Shown: one piece after another, positions 20,380 through 32,900 of the stretch
Position numbering within the stretch: the first letter of the stretch is position 1
Layout of the letters: every line of letters starts with the position of its first letter
Assembly (NCBI GenBank): GCA_946902985.2
Contig: OX336389.2
Span: forward strand, 168,650,704-168,714,703
Direction of reading: 5' to 3'
DNA length: 64,000 nt
From: Meconema thalassinum
Lineage: Eukaryota > Arthropoda > Insecta > Orthoptera > Tettigoniidae
The notes under the pieces: model-generated
What the model was told of the DNA's origin: nothing
Database searches by the model: none
What the model saw: the letters and a program-made list of their open reading frames with translations, nothing else
Position numbers and translations under genes: made by a program

Positions 20380-23300
20380 TGTGCCCGTTTAGACCGGAGT
20401 CCGCACGACCACATATGCATTTTACCAAGAATCAGTCAGCACGAGAGTCAAAATATCCCGGGGCGCCAGATGGGTTAAAGCTAATCGCAAAAACGACATC
20501 AAATGAAAAAAATGCTTTACTGATTTTTGGCTCAATGCAACAATAAGGATAGAAGGAGATTCAACTGGTTATAACACATCAAGTAAAATTATCTCATTTT
20601 ATTCTGAATTTAAAATTGACTGCAAAATAAAATGCTCAAAGCAGCATCATTCATGTGTGGCGACCCATATTACTATTTACACAATGTACAGAAATTTTCC
20701 AACACATAGGACAATTATCTTTGGAGACACAAGTCTGATTATCAGTCCTGTAGACTGTGTTCCAAAATTATATCCATTATTTATGATTAAATCCAGTTCA
20801 AATTTAATTGTCTTTACTGGAAATACTGTAGTTCACTGGTTGAATTTTTATATAATATTAACACTCGTAGAATAATTGTTCATAGAATTTTTTAACTTTC
20901 ACTTACTTTTCCAGTTTCAAAAAATATTGTCAAAAAATATTATTATCTCTGAATCAACACAAATTATGTACACATATTAATAACAACATCTGAAAAGTAT
21001 CTGACCCTTGAGCATAGCATCGAAGAACTGTGCGAAGCACAACAAAATTAATTGTTCTTCTGACATTAAACGTTTCGAGAAGTGACTCGATTATGAACTT
21101 CAAGTTCCTAACAAAATATATGATTTCTGAATCATCAACTTGATCAATAAATTGTTGGACCATTCAACTATTCGATTTTCCACTTGGAATCATTATTAAG
21201 AAAAATATTTATATTTGTTGCTATTTTAGTAACATTCGAAACTTGCAATTCTTGAACAGAATGCGGAAATAAGAATTGTAGCTTCATAATAAATTCATTT
21301 AGTTCATGACACTTGGATTGAAAACATCCTTCAAATTATTCGTGGTTATAGAATTATTTTTTAATTGGCAGTGGCCCATTCTATTATTTTTATAAGAACA
21401 CAATATTCCAACAACAACGGCAAAGGTCTTCCTCTGAAGAAGAATAAAATATTATCATGACAAAACCGGGTTCTAGCAAATCCAAAGTCTTAATGGAATC
21501 CGTAAACAAGGTTGAAATAAGAACTGATGGTTTTTTTTAAGAAATAACCTTTGGGTCATTCATACGACGCAATGTGTAGTTCCAATACTCCTTCTTTAAC
21601 ACTGAGTCATCGAACCTGCTATTTGATTGATGCTCAAATAAAAACCTCCTCATTCCTGCGACTTAAACATGCGCACCTGGGAATGGCATTTCAACTACTC
21701 CACACACATAAATTTTCTTCCCAAAATTTATACAATAAATCAAGCCTCTGCTTATTATCAAAACTGGAAGATTTATAAACTTACAAGTTTATTTTATTTT
21801 ACCATTCAGTTCAAATCGTGAAGTTACCACACTTATGATACTCTCTATTTCACTTTCGAATGTGTATCTACGTCATGATTTTATATAAATACAAAAATAT
21901 CTTAATTGATACAAATATCATTTGCTTCCCGTTTCATGCCTCTCCGTGTTATCTGAAAAATATACTTTGCTCATTGCAAATATTAACTGTTCAACCAGAA
22001 CTGTAATGTTGGTTGAATGCGGGCTTGCGCTAACCACTATCCTTCGGAAAATCACCTGTTCCAAACTAGAAATGATTAAACTACTTCATAAGCTCTCTCT
22101 CAATGAATGTGATTATTAGAAAATATAAGATCCAAGAATTATTTAGAAAAGTTATGAAAATCATTATTATTATTATTAGTGGATTATTATTACTATTATT
22201 ATTATTAGTTATATTATTGTAGATGTATTTAATTATTATTTCATTATGTGAGAATCCACATGTTCGATTCTTCGAATACGGATAAAATATCCATTTCTCG
22301 TATTCCAGATTATTCCTGACGATGAAAGACATGGTTTCTTTCGAAACGCGTCGAATATTAGTATAATAAAACACGGCATAAGCCCAAAATTCAACATTAT
22401 GAATAACTTTTACAGTTACCTCGGCTGATTACCGTGATTATCAAAAAAATATGAAACATTCAAATAAATGCTCGTTATGCTCGGTCATCGATCCTAAACT
22501 GTTCTGAGTGCTGAAAATACTCAGAATAACCCTAATGTGTCTTGCGTAAACCATTGCAAGATTTAAATACGAAGAAAAACAAATGTGTTGGTCATCTGCA
22601 GAAAATGAGTTTGTTCCAATTAACTAGGCATAATATAAAAGTCAAATGTGGCTTACATTTCTCGTTGGTCTTGAAGCGTAGTGAACCTGGTCTGTACCAG
22701 ATTTATCCAGATACAAGCCCTAGTGGACACGCACGTCTAATCCTTGTATCGGCCGCCATTATATACCCACAATCTGTCTAACACGACATAGTGGAAATAT
22801 TTCTTGAAGTTTGAAGTAACTGCTGATCCATTTTAATATTGACTTCAATTAAATCCATAGCAGTTTGCTTAAATGGGGTCAGATCCAAATGATCTATTCT
22901 CAAATACGTCAGTTGTAACATAACTCACGGTAATCTTTTCAGTACAGGAAAACACTGACAGTCTAAATCAATCAACGGCTGTTCTGAAGATCGTTCCCTG
23001 GGCATGGTTTATCACCATCTATCATGCGCGAAGCAACTTATAGTTTCCCTTTGTCGGCTAATGAACAACACCGTGATAGACTGGCCTTCAATATACTGAA
23101 AGATCGGAGTGGTTATCAAGTTACAATTTATGAAACTGACTAATTGGATTAAAATATCCAAGTATTGAATTATTATTACTGGACTGTGACAAAGTACTTT
23201 CTAGACAAAGTCTAGCATGTGTCCATATAGAAATAAAGTATTTCACCAGTGTCCGTAGAAAAATAACAATCACCTTAGTGATTCCCTCTGCCGGAAACTT

Positions 23301-23827
23301 ACTATGTTCCACACGTATCGCAACACTTTTGTGACTATCACAATTTTAAAGATATCTTCTGCGTAGATCCGGCAACCATGTGCCTTGGCTCAACGTAGCA
23401 GCAGCACCTTGTCATGCAAGAGCTTGGTTCGAAGTGAGCTGATGATGCTTGGGCCGGTCGGCTTTTATTCAAAACGGTCGGGTCCACGCTGGATCACGCT
23501 GAAATCTGGAAATCCTCATATATCCGGTGTCTCTGGTCCGATTCACTTGAGACTAAGTGCATTCTCTTTCATTTGGCCGTGCCAGTAATCTGATCCAAGT
23601 CTCAAGTCTCTACTCCATGGCTAACTATTTAATCAACAAATAGTCTCGACCTCTGCTACTACTCGCTACGTCACTTAACATGCTCTTGGCTGCACAAAGT
23701 TTCCATTCCATTCTAGAAGTAATGGAGCGCGATATTCAAATATCTAAACTTTCAAAAGCGGCTGTAGCCTTTCCCTTGATATCTAGGTGTCTGAATCTTG
23801 GAATACCCATTCCTAGAGTTGGGCACA
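20380..23827 (-). repeat. 3' LTR of the gypsy element (3448 bp)
   Basis: Ends TGTGCCC and GGGCACA. It is nearly identical to the other LTR; I noticed roughly 15-20 scattered differences, almost all in 20.4-22.3 kb. The main exception is at about 22300-22397, where roughly 95 bp replace about 16 bp of the other LTR, plus different (ATT)n lengths near 22165-22215. The small ORFs recur in both LTRs and show no family features. Confidence 0.93.
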
Positions 23828-23841
23828 TCCACCCCACACCT
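23828..23841 (-). promoter_or_regulatory. Polypurine tract of the gypsy element
   Basis: The minus strand reads AGGTGTGGGGTGGA immediately before the 3' LTR. This is the expected position for priming plus-strand DNA synthesis. Confidence 0.7.
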
Positions 23842-23892
23842 AGCAAAAAATAAAAATTGGAAAATTTTTATTTTTCCTATCTACACATTAAA
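23842..23892 (-). other. pol 3' untranslated stretch
   Basis: Short AT-rich spacer between the pol stop and the polypurine tract. There is no room here for an env-like gene. Confidence 0.6.
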
Positions 23893-26800
23893 TCATCTGG
23901 TTCTTGAATAATAAATCTTCAAATTCGCTGCATTATAAGTTCCCACGATGTTACCAGTTCGTGTATTGGCGATTTCATAGCTTCCATTGTTGTTTACTTC
24001 CACAATACGATAGGGTCCAGCGTAAAGGCTTGCAAACTTCGATTACACTCGATTTTGCACGTCAGAGGGTGTAGGTCTCTTCACTAAAACAAGAGTTCCT
24101 ACGCGCAAGGGTCTGCGAAAACGCTTTCCTCTCACTCTGCGCTCTCTTTTCTCAGCTTAGCTCCTCAACTTGTCTAAAGCTAGAGTTTCCCTCATCTGAC
24201 GACTTGGTTCAATCTCAGGTGGAATAGAGATCATTCGATCCCATAATCTTGTTGGTTTAATTCCATGATGAAGCCACATGGGAATTTGTCCAGTACTCTC
24301 ATGAATTGTAGAGTTGATGGATTCGGATGCTGATGAGAGAACATCCATCCAATTCCAATGCTCATTTGGACAATAGAGGCGGCAAAATTTTGCTATTTCA
24401 GCCATCACGCGTTCTGCTGGATTGCTTTCAGGATGTCTGATAGAACAAAACAATTGTCTAATCCCAAGATTATTCATGACGGTTCTAAATTCTAAAGATG
24501 TAAATTGGGTTCCACGATCTGATAAAAGGAATTCCGGCTTGTCTGCCTCCGAAATTACGTTGTCTCTAATTCTCTTCGCACAATATTTTGCGTTTGCCTT
24601 CTGAAATGGGTGTAACATAGTGTATTTGCTGAAAACATCCATGGTCACCAGAATTTATCGGTTACCTCTTTTAGATTTTGGGAGAGGACCATAAAGATCA
24701 GTCGCGAAGATTTCACAAGGCTTAGAAGGAATAATAGGCCTTGGTAATTCTCTCAATAATCTAGAATTATGTTTACTCCTTTGGCATAAGTCGCATTCTC
24801 GAATAGTGTTCCTGACAGTTTGTCGCATTCGCTCCCACGAAAATTTTTCTTGTATCAAGTTGACCGTCTTATCTACTCCAGCATGACCTGCAATTCGATG
24901 TGCCATCCAGATAATGGGTTTTTGCATTCGTGGAGGTATCACTACTCTCAGCTTCGTATGGTCGGGATCTGCAAACTTGTAGACTAACCTATCTAACATC
25001 ATAAAATCTCTTGAAATTCTTTCAGTTTCCACAAAATCATCATCATTTGGATCCATGTCTCCCTGTAGAAAACGAAAAATGTTTCTAAAACGTCGGTCTC
25101 TCCTCTGGGATAAATGCAACAATCTTAACCTTCTCAAGGTATCCTCATCCTCCTGCGTCAGGTTAACTTGAAAAACCTTAGATGTAGACTCCACTGCTCT
25201 ACTTAATAAATCGGCCCCAACGTTCAACTTTCCAGGAGTGTGTTCAATAACTAGGTTGAATTGTTGAATAAAAAGTGACCATCTAGTTATCCTATCACTG
25301 GCAAAGTTTGTTCTCAAGATATGCTGAGCTCAAGGTTGCAGGTTCGGAACCTGGCGCAGTCAGCTGGCATTTGAGGGTGCGCAAATGCGAGGGAGCCGTG
25401 TCAGTAGATTTACTGGCACGTTAAAGATCCCCTTCGGGGCAAAATTCCGGCACCCCGGCGTCTCTAAAAGCCAGTGTAGTTAAAAGGGACGTAAAACCAA
25501 TAACATTATTATTATTATGTTCTCAAGATAAACTCCAATGCATGGTGATCAGTCCCCACAATTACTGAATGTCCAATTAACATTTTCTTCCACGACTCCA
25601 ACGCGAAGATTAAAGCAAGGGCTTCTAATTCTGTGGTGTAATTATTCCTTTCTGATGGACGAAGTTTCCTGCTTATGAACGCCAGGTAACGTCTCTTGTG
25701 ATCGTCATCTTCTTGAAGAAGAATAGCTCCAATCCCTACGGTGCGGTGGATGCATCGGATTCTATGATGAAATTCTTGGTAAAGTCAGGATACTCAAATT
25801 TCTCGCTGTTTACCAATAACCTCTTGGCATCTTGAAATGATTGTTCACAATCTTCATTCCATTTCCATTTGTTTCCTTTTTATTAATAATTCCTGCAATG
25901 GAGCAACCGTCTTGGTGAAGCTTGGACAATGCCCTGCAAAGAATTGGCATGTCCCGAGAAAACTGCGGACATTCTTCACTCTAGTAGGTCTAGGGAAATT
26001 TGCAATCACCTGTATCTTTGTCTCATTGGGACGGTATCCTTCACCATCCAAAATGTGGCCCAAAAATTTTATTTCCTTCCGAAGGAACTGACATTTTCGA
26101 AGGTTTACTTTAAAATTCGCTTTTCTCAAATCTGTAACAAATGTTCCTCCTTAGTCTCAGATGCAATTAGGATATCATCTATGTAACGAATTGCTATCTC
26201 TTTTACTTCAGGACTCAAGTTTTGTTCCAGTGCTCTGATCCAAACAGATCCAGATGTTTTGACCCCAAATGGTAGACGGCAGAATACATATGTCTGCTGG
26301 TCAAACATAAACCCTGTAAACTTTTTGGAATCTTCACTAAGCCTAATGTGGTGGTAGGACGAAGTGAGATCAATGTTAGAGAACCAGACCTTGCCTTGGA
26401 ATTTCCTTAACAGTTCCCTAATGATTGGTGGTCTGTCATACTCTGGCAGCAATCTTGAATTCAAATTTCGCGCGTCTAAACATAGTCTCAGACTTCCATC
26501 TGGCTTAGACACTACTGCTAATGGATTGACATAAGAGGTAGTGTACTTTTCAATCACATTGTTACTTTCCATCTCTTTGATAAACACTTTTACCATTTCT
26601 CGATGCTTTTCCGCTACCGCATACAATTTAGCATGGAAAGGTGCATCATCAATTACGCGAATACGATATTCAAAATCTTTAATTTCACCAGGTTTAATAT
26701 CAAAAATATCGTGGTACTCTTCCAAAATTTTTCCTAGCTCTGGGGACTCCTTCTCAGTGTAGACTTCTCTTCCTTCAGCTTCATGAAAAATCAGAGACCA

Positions 26801-27329
26801 TTGAGCATCTCCCTCGATGTCTTCCTCTTCTTTTCCCTCGAAGTTTATCTCTTCGGTATTCTTGAATCTGATCGTCTCTGTCTTCATGTCTATCACTGCT
26901 TGATATTTCTGAACGAAATCCGCTCCCAATATCATGTCAAAAGCCATGTCCTTCATTACTACAAACACATGTCGGAAATCATGTCCTCCAATAGTAACAC
27001 ATAAGTATAATTGTGTTTTACACAGAGATATTTTGTTGGGTATTATTCCTAGGATTTTAATTCCTGATACTGGAATCTCCTCTAAATTCTCTTTGAGCTT
27101 CCACAGAATATAAAGCTTCTCACTCACAAGACAAAGCATAGCCCCAGTATCAATTAAAGTATCGACAGGTATACCGAATACTTCGCATGATATGATTGGC
27201 ATTTTAATTCTTCTACCCATTTCTTTCCGTTCGTCATTATGTTGAATTAAGTCATCATCCTCTGCTTGCCATTTAATAATCCTGGAAGTGAAAGTGTTTA
27301 AAATTCTATCTTCTACTGTGAATTCGAAG
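23893..27329 (-). pseudogene. pol: gypsy pol: protease, RT, RNase H, integrase (disrupted)
   Basis: Domains in order: an aspartic protease with LIDTGAMLCLVS near 27130; reverse transcriptase with VSKPDGSLRLCLDARNLN, a PFGVK motif and the catalytic box as YIDD; an RT connection segment with FLGHILDGEGY; RNase H with ESDAS and TELEALAL (25.54-25.83 kb); integrase with an H2C2 zinc motif (HRIAGH and CDLC) and a core showing DLYGP, SDRGTQF and the catalytic Glu in NPAERVM; and a C-terminal YAGPYRI segment. Breaks seen are frameshifts near 26.13, 25.87 and 25.74 kb, the SINE at 25.32-25.52 kb, and stop codons at 24655-24657, at 24157-24159 and near 24.04 kb. The piece 26126-27220 is the longest open part. 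Confidence 0.88.
25322..25517 (+). repeat. tRNA-headed SINE, family D, inserted in pol
   Basis: A perfect 13-bp duplication TGTTCTCAAGATA (25309-25321 and 25518-25530) brackets 196 bp. The head has GGTTCGGAACC (B-box-like), the body has GGCACGTTAAAGATCCCCTT and AAATTCCGGCACC, and the tail is GGGACGTAAAACCAATAACA plus (ATT)n. RNase H coding resumes on the other side. A partial copy lies at 56.18-56.33 kb. Confidence 0.92.
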
Positions 27330-29424
27330 TTTTTTTTTCTTTTCCATTCCCTCGGGATTGTTGTGTTCCCGATGGACCTGGTTCATTGGGCTTCTGTTCC
27401 AAGAACTGCAAGTTTTCTTGGTGTCTTTCTTCCAAGTTCTTCCTCGTCTCCTTATTGAACTCTTCATTGGACTGACGAGTGTTCACATTCCCTCTGTTAT
27501 TGTAGTTATTGTTTCTACCATAGTACCATCTTTCCTGGTACCTTCCTTGATTATCCCTTGGCCTTCTCCATCGATTGTTATATCGATATCCACCATCCGG
27601 TCTCGCATAAGGCTTGTAACTGTATCTGTTATTGTTCTGATTCCTTCCTCTTTTATCGGGCTCTTCCCTCGGCGTTTTCTCTTCTCGCCCCTCTCGAATC
27701 TCTTGAGGTGTTTGGGAATAACTGTCGGCCATAACAGCGTACACAGCGTTGTTATTCTTTCCTCCCTTCTGATGGAAGAATTGAGCGTTCGTGTGATCAA
27801 GTTTCTGCAATACCTCGTCAAATTGCTCCATATTATAAATGTCAGCAGCGATCAAAGTTCTTTGGACTTCTGCTGGAAACTGACGTATTAATGCGGTAAT
27901 TATTTCATTATCTGGCATCGGCGGATCTAAATGTTGTAGTTTAGAAAGCTGTCCAGAAAAGTACGTAGAGTATCGAGTAGGTTGTGACGTCGAGAATCTC
28001 TTTGAATATAATTCTGCTCTGACTTGCTGTTGGGTTTCCGGGGACCAAAACCTTTTTAATAACCCACGGGAAAACTCCTCAAAATTGGTGAGAGTGGACC
28101 TAAATGCTCTAAACCAGAGAAGTGCGGGACCTTCCAAAAATTTCCCTATCACTCGGATCTGTCTTTCCTTAGGGATTTTGGAATCTTTTAGGTAATCACC
28201 TGCTTCTCTCAAGAATTCTACGGGTGTCACAGAATCTCGCCCTGAAAATTTAGAAGGCTTATCCTCTACATTCTTGAATACAGTTATGGGGTTGGATTGA
28301 AATACTGTCCTGACCTCATCCTGTATTTGACTATCAGTTTCTCTAGCTGCTCCTAGGTTTATCTGTATCTGTTCTTCTCCCCTTATACTTGGCATTTTCA
28401 ACAGATGGTCAGACTGTTTCTCGTCCTTGATTTGGGTTTTCATAGCCTCAATTTCCTTATGGTTTTCTTCTGCCATTTTTCTAATTTCTTCGGTTTCCTT
28501 ACAGTTCTCCTTGACATCAGTGGATATCTGGTTCATAACAGCCTCGTGACTTTTCAACGACCCTGTCACATCTGATATGTCCTTCTGAGTTGCTTGAATG
28601 TCTTTGGAAATTACTTGAATATGGGGTGACAAAGATTCCCTAATTTCCTTGACTCCCTCTTGATTCTCCAGCTTGAGTGTGTCTTTAATCTCATCGATAA
28701 CTGTGGTTTTAACTTCAGTTTGTAATTCATTAATCACACCTTCTCTTATTTCTCCCACTATGAGTTCTTTGAATTGTTCTGTCAAACGTTGAACAACTAG
28801 AGTTGCCATCTCATTGCTCTCTTTCTTCACTCTGACTTCTAGGTTGATCATGTCTTCACCAACTTTCCTAAGACCATGTTCTATCCTATCACCTAAGCTT
28901 TGGGATCTTAGATCGGCATCGCGAAATTTATCGTCCATTAAACTTGCGTTAGTGGCTAATGAAGTTTCGAGCTCATGTGTTTTTTCGCATAATTTAGTCA
29001 TTTTACTCTCAAGTGACATTTTCAAGATTTCGGAATTTTCTTTAAATTTATTTTCCATAGAATTAAATTTACTATTTAAATTTTCTTTCAAGTTATCTTT
29101 TAACCTGCTTTCTAACAAATCGGAATTTTCCTTGAGTTTATCATCTAAACTCTCTTTCAAGTTATCTTTTAAAGAATCAGAATTTTCTTTAAGTTTATCA
29201 TTTAAACTTTCTTTAAGTTTATTTTCTAAAGAATCAGAATTTTCTTTAAGTTTATCATTTAAACTTTCTTTAAGTTTATTTTCTAAAGAATCAGAATTTT
29301 CTTTAAGTTTCTTTTCCAAAGCCTCTGTATTTTCTTTCATAATGGCTGCTGCACGCAGTCCAGCTTCTTTGGAACTCTCTTCCAAACTCCTCATCATCCT
29401 CATCATCTCTTCCATAATTTTCAA
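27313..29424 (-). CDS. gag: gypsy gag polyprotein (703 aa, intact)
   Basis: Gag would assemble the virus-like particle that packages the retrotransposon RNA. Residues about 30-150 are dominated by a Lys/Glu-rich coiled coil built from 19-residue repeats close to LKENSDSLENKLKESLNDK; at least two DNA copies of 57 bp are almost identical (29.2-29.3 kb). A longer helical region (residues about 150-340) follows. The retrotransposon gag (capsid-like) domain spans residues about 393-560, with SVTPVEFLREAGDYL, GPALLWFRAF and FSRGLLKRFW. The C-terminus is rich in Arg, Tyr, Asn and Gly, and has no CCHC zinc knuckle, so this basic tail may bind RNA instead. The ORF is uninterrupted. The ATG at 29424 is the first in frame after a leader of about 460 bp. 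Confidence 0.9.
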   Translation of the reverse strand: MKIMEEMMRMMRSLEESSKEAGLRAAAIMKENTEALEKKLKENSDSLENKLKESLNDKLKENSDSLENKLKESLNDKLKENSDSLKDNLKESLDDKLKENSDLLESRLKDNLKENLNSKFNSMENKFKENSEILKMSLESKMTKLCEKTHELETSLATNASLMDDKFRDADLRSQSLGDRIEHGLRKVGEDMINLEVRVKKESNEMATLVVQRLTEQFKELIVGEIREGVINELQTEVKTTVIDEIKDTLKLENQEGVKEIRESLSPHIQVISKDIQATQKDISDVTGSLKSHEAVMNQISTDVKENCKETEEIRKMAEENHKEIEAMKTQIKDEKQSDHLLKMPSIRGEEQIQINLGAARETDSQIQDEVRTVFQSNPITVFKNVEDKPSKFSGRDSVTPVEFLREAGDYLKDSKIPKERQIRVIGKFLEGPALLWFRAFRSTLTNFEEFSRGLLKRFWSPETQQQVRAELYSKRFSTSQPTRYSTYFSGQLSKLQHLDPPMPDNEIITALIRQFPAEVQRTLIAADIYNMEQFDEVLQKLDHTNAQFFHQKGGKNNNAVYAVMADSYSQTPQEIREGREEKTPREEPDKRGRNQNNNRYSYKPYARPDGGYRYNNRWRRPRDNQGRYQERWYYGRNNNYNNRGNVNTRQSNEEFNKETRKNLEERHQENLQFLEQKPNEPGPSGTQQSRGNGKEKKTSNSQ
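27330..27338 (-). promoter_or_regulatory. Probable -1 gag/pol frameshift site
   Basis: The minus strand has nine A in a row, read in the gag frame as GAA AAA AAA ACT, six codons before the gag stop at 27313-27315. Slipping one base back enters the pol frame, which is open from here through protease. The A-AAA-AAA heptamer is a canonical slippery sequence. I did not work out a downstream RNA structure. Confidence 0.65.
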
Positions 29425-29885
29425 TTATTATTCAAAACTTAGGGGTATACATGTTGGCAGACACAAGATTATAATTAGAACAAGAAATATGAATAGCTAA
29501 TTGGAACACTCTAATAAAATGAGATTTGTCCTAATGTCGACGTGATGGAAAAACAAAATTCTCTACTTTTACGAATTACATTTACCACAATATCACAAGA
29601 AAAATATGCAAGTTCTCAAATATCCTCCACCTGGATTCTAATAATGTGTATGTCCAGTCATCGAACGTTTACTACTGAATTTACTTGACGCCCTAATGGT
29701 TAAGCCATTATCAAAAATAATCAAACCCATTCTAATTATTAACCCAGTTAACTTTTTAATTTTCCCCACTAATTGGGTTTCCTACTAATTTATTCATCCA
29801 AACCAGACATCTCTCAATTCCCAAAATATCTATATAAAAATTATCACAATTTAAATCGGCATGCGATTGACCGTGTCTAACTCGA
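29425..29885 (-). other. gypsy leader between primer site and gag
   Basis: About 460 bp of non-coding leader, expected to hold packaging signals. I see no ORF of note. Confidence 0.5.
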
Positions 29886-29903
29886 GCCCCACGTTCGAAG
29901 CCA
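29886..29903 (-). promoter_or_regulatory. Probable tRNA-Lys primer-binding site
   Basis: The minus strand reads TGGCTTCGAACGTGGGGC starting 23 nt inside the 5' LTR. It matches 15 of 18 bases of the tRNA-Lys-type site known from Osvaldo-like insect elements (recalled, not searched). The 23-nt offset from the LTR is larger than usual. Confidence 0.6.
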
Positions 29904-29926
29904 TTTTCTCTCTCTATCTTATTTTA

Positions 29927-32900
29927 TGTGCCCGTTTAGACCGGAGTCCGCACGACCACATATGCATTTTACCAAGAATCAGTCAGCACGAGAGTTAAAA
30001 TATCCCGGGGCGCCAGATGGGTTAAAGCTAATCGCAAAAACGACATCAAATGAAAAAAAATGCTTTACTGATTTTTGGCTCAATGCAACAATAAGGATAG
30101 AAGGAGATTCAACTGGTCATAACACATCAAGTAAAATTATCTCATTTTATTCTGAATTTAAAATTGACTGCAAAATAAAATGCTCAAAGCAGCATCATTC
30201 ATGTGTGGCGACCCACATTACTATTTACACAATGTACAGAAATTTTCCAACACATTGGACAATTATCTTTGGAGACACAGGTCTGATTATCAGTCCTGTA
30301 GACTGTGTTCCAAAATTATATCCATTATTTATGATTAAATCCAGTTCAAATTTAATTGTCTTTACTGGAAGTACTGTAGTTCACTGGTTGAATTTTTATA
30401 TAATATTAACACTCGTAGAATAATTGTTCATAGAATTTTTTAACTTTCACTTATTTTTCCAGTGTCAAAAAATATTGTCAAAAATTATTATTATCTCTGA
30501 ATCAACACAAATTATGTACACATATTAATAACAACATCTGAAAAGTATCTGACCCTTGAGCATAGCATCGAAGAACTGTGCGAAGCACAACAAAATTAAT
30601 TGTTCTTCTGACATTAAACGTTTCGAGAAGTGACTCGATTATGAACTTCAAGTTCCTAACAAAATATATGATTTCTGAATCATCAACTTGATCAATAAAT
30701 TGTTGGACCATTCAACTATTCGATTTTCCACTTGGAATCATTATTAAGAAAAATATTTATATTTGTTGCTATTTTAGTAACATTCGAAACTTGCAATTCT
30801 TGAACAGAATGCGGAAATAAGAATTGTAGCTTCATAATAAAATCATTTAGTTCATGACACTTGGATTGAAAACATCCTTCAAATTATTCGTGGTTATAGA
30901 ATTATTTTTTAATTGGCAGTGGCCCATTCTATTATTTTTATAAGAACACAATATTCCAACAACAACGGCAAAGGTCTTCCTCTGAAGAAGAATAAAATAT
31001 TATCATGACAAAACCGGGTTCTAGCAAATCCAAAGTCTTAATGGAATCCGTAAACAAGGTTGAAATAAGAACTGATGGTTTTTTTAAGAAATAACCTTTG
31101 GGTCATTCATACGACGCAATGTGTAGTTCCAATACTCCTTCTTTAACACTGAGTCATCGAACCTGCTATTTGATTGATGCTCAAATAAAAACCTCCTCAT
31201 TCCTGCGACTTAAACATGCGCACCTGGGAATGGCATTTCAACTATTCCACACACATAAATTTTCTTCCCAAAATTTATACAATAAATCAAGCCTCTGCTT
31301 ATTATCAAAACTGGAAGATTTATAAACTTACAAGTTTATTTTATTTTACCATTCAGTTCAAATCGTGAAGTTACCACACTTATGATACTCTCTATTTCAC
31401 TTTCGAATGTGTATCTACGTCATGATTTTATATAAATACAAAAATATCTTAATTGATACAAATATCATTTGCTTCCCGTTTCATGCCTCTCCGTGTTATC
31501 TGAAAAATATACTTTGCTCATTGCAAATATTAACTGTTCAACCAGAACTGTAATGTTGGTTGAATGCGGGCTTGCGCTAACCACTATCCTTCGGAAAATC
31601 AACTGTTCCAAACTAGAAATGATTAAACTACTTCATAAGCTCTCTCTCAATGAATGTGATTATTAGAAAATATAAGATCCAAGAATTATTTAGAAAAGTT
31701 ATGAAAATCATTATTATTATTATTATTATTATTATTAGTGGATTATTATTATTATTATTATTATTATTAGTTATATTATTGTAGATGTATTTAATTATTA
31801 TTTCATTATGTGAGAATCCACATGTTCGATTCTTCGAATATGGATAAAATATCCATTTCTCAACAAAAATAATTATTAACTTTTACAGTTACCTCGGCTG
31901 ATTACCGTGATTATCAAAAAAAATATGAAACATTCAAATAAATGCTCGTTATGCTCGGTCATCGATCCTAAACTGTTCTGAGTGCTGAAAATACTCAGAA
32001 TAACCCTAATGTGTCTTGCGTAAACCATTGCAAGATTTAAATACGAAGAAAAACAAATGTGTTGGTCATCTGCAGAAAATGAGTTTGTTCCAATTAACTA
32101 GGCATAATATAAAAGTCAAATGTGGCTTACATTTCTCGTTGGTCTTGAAGCGTAGTGAACCTGGTCTGTACCAGATTTATCCAGATACAAGCCCTAGTGG
32201 ACACGCACGTCTAATCCTTGTATCGGCCGCCATTATATACCCACAATCTGTCTAACACGACATAGTGGAAATATTTCTTGAAGTTTGAAGTAACTGCTGA
32301 TCCATTTTAATATTGACTTCAATTAAATCCATAGCAGTTTGCTTAAATGGGGTCAGATCCAAATGATCTATTCTCAAATACGTCAGTTGTAACATAACTC
32401 ACGGTAATCTTTTCAGTACAGGAAAACACTGACAGTCTAAATCAATCAACGGCTGTTCTGAAGATCGTTCCCTGGGCATGGTTTATCACCATCTATCATG
32501 CGCGAAGCAACTTATAGTTTCCCTTTGTCGGCTAATGAACAACACCGTGATAGACTGGCCTTCAATATACTGAAAGATCGGAGTGGTTATCAAGTTACAA
32601 TTTATGAAACTGACTAATTGGATTAAAATATCCAAGTATTGAATTATTATTACTGGACTGTGACAAAGTACTTTCTAGACAAAGTCTAGCATGTGTCCAT
32701 ATAGAAATAAAGTATTTCACCAGTGTCCGTAGAAAAATAACAATCACCTTAGTGATTCCCTCTGCCGGAAACTTACTATGTTCCACACGTATCGCAACAC
32801 TTTTGTGACTATCACAATTTTAAAGATATCTTCTGCGTAGATCCGGCAACCATGTGCCTTGGCTCAACGTAGCAGCAGCACCTTGTCATGCAAGAGCTTG

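Noticed and set aside
23842..23892. Possible env-like third gene in the gypsy element
   Set aside because: Only about 65 bp separate the end of pol from the LTR, and nothing env-like is seen inside the LTRs.
27358..27891. Plus-strand 177-aa hydrophobic ORF
   Set aside because: Antisense of the C-terminal part of gag; no independent support.
28814..29500. Plus-strand 228-aa ORF rich in Ser, Leu and Phe
   Set aside because: It is the antisense of the coiled-coil region of gag; its repeats mirror the 19-residue gag units.
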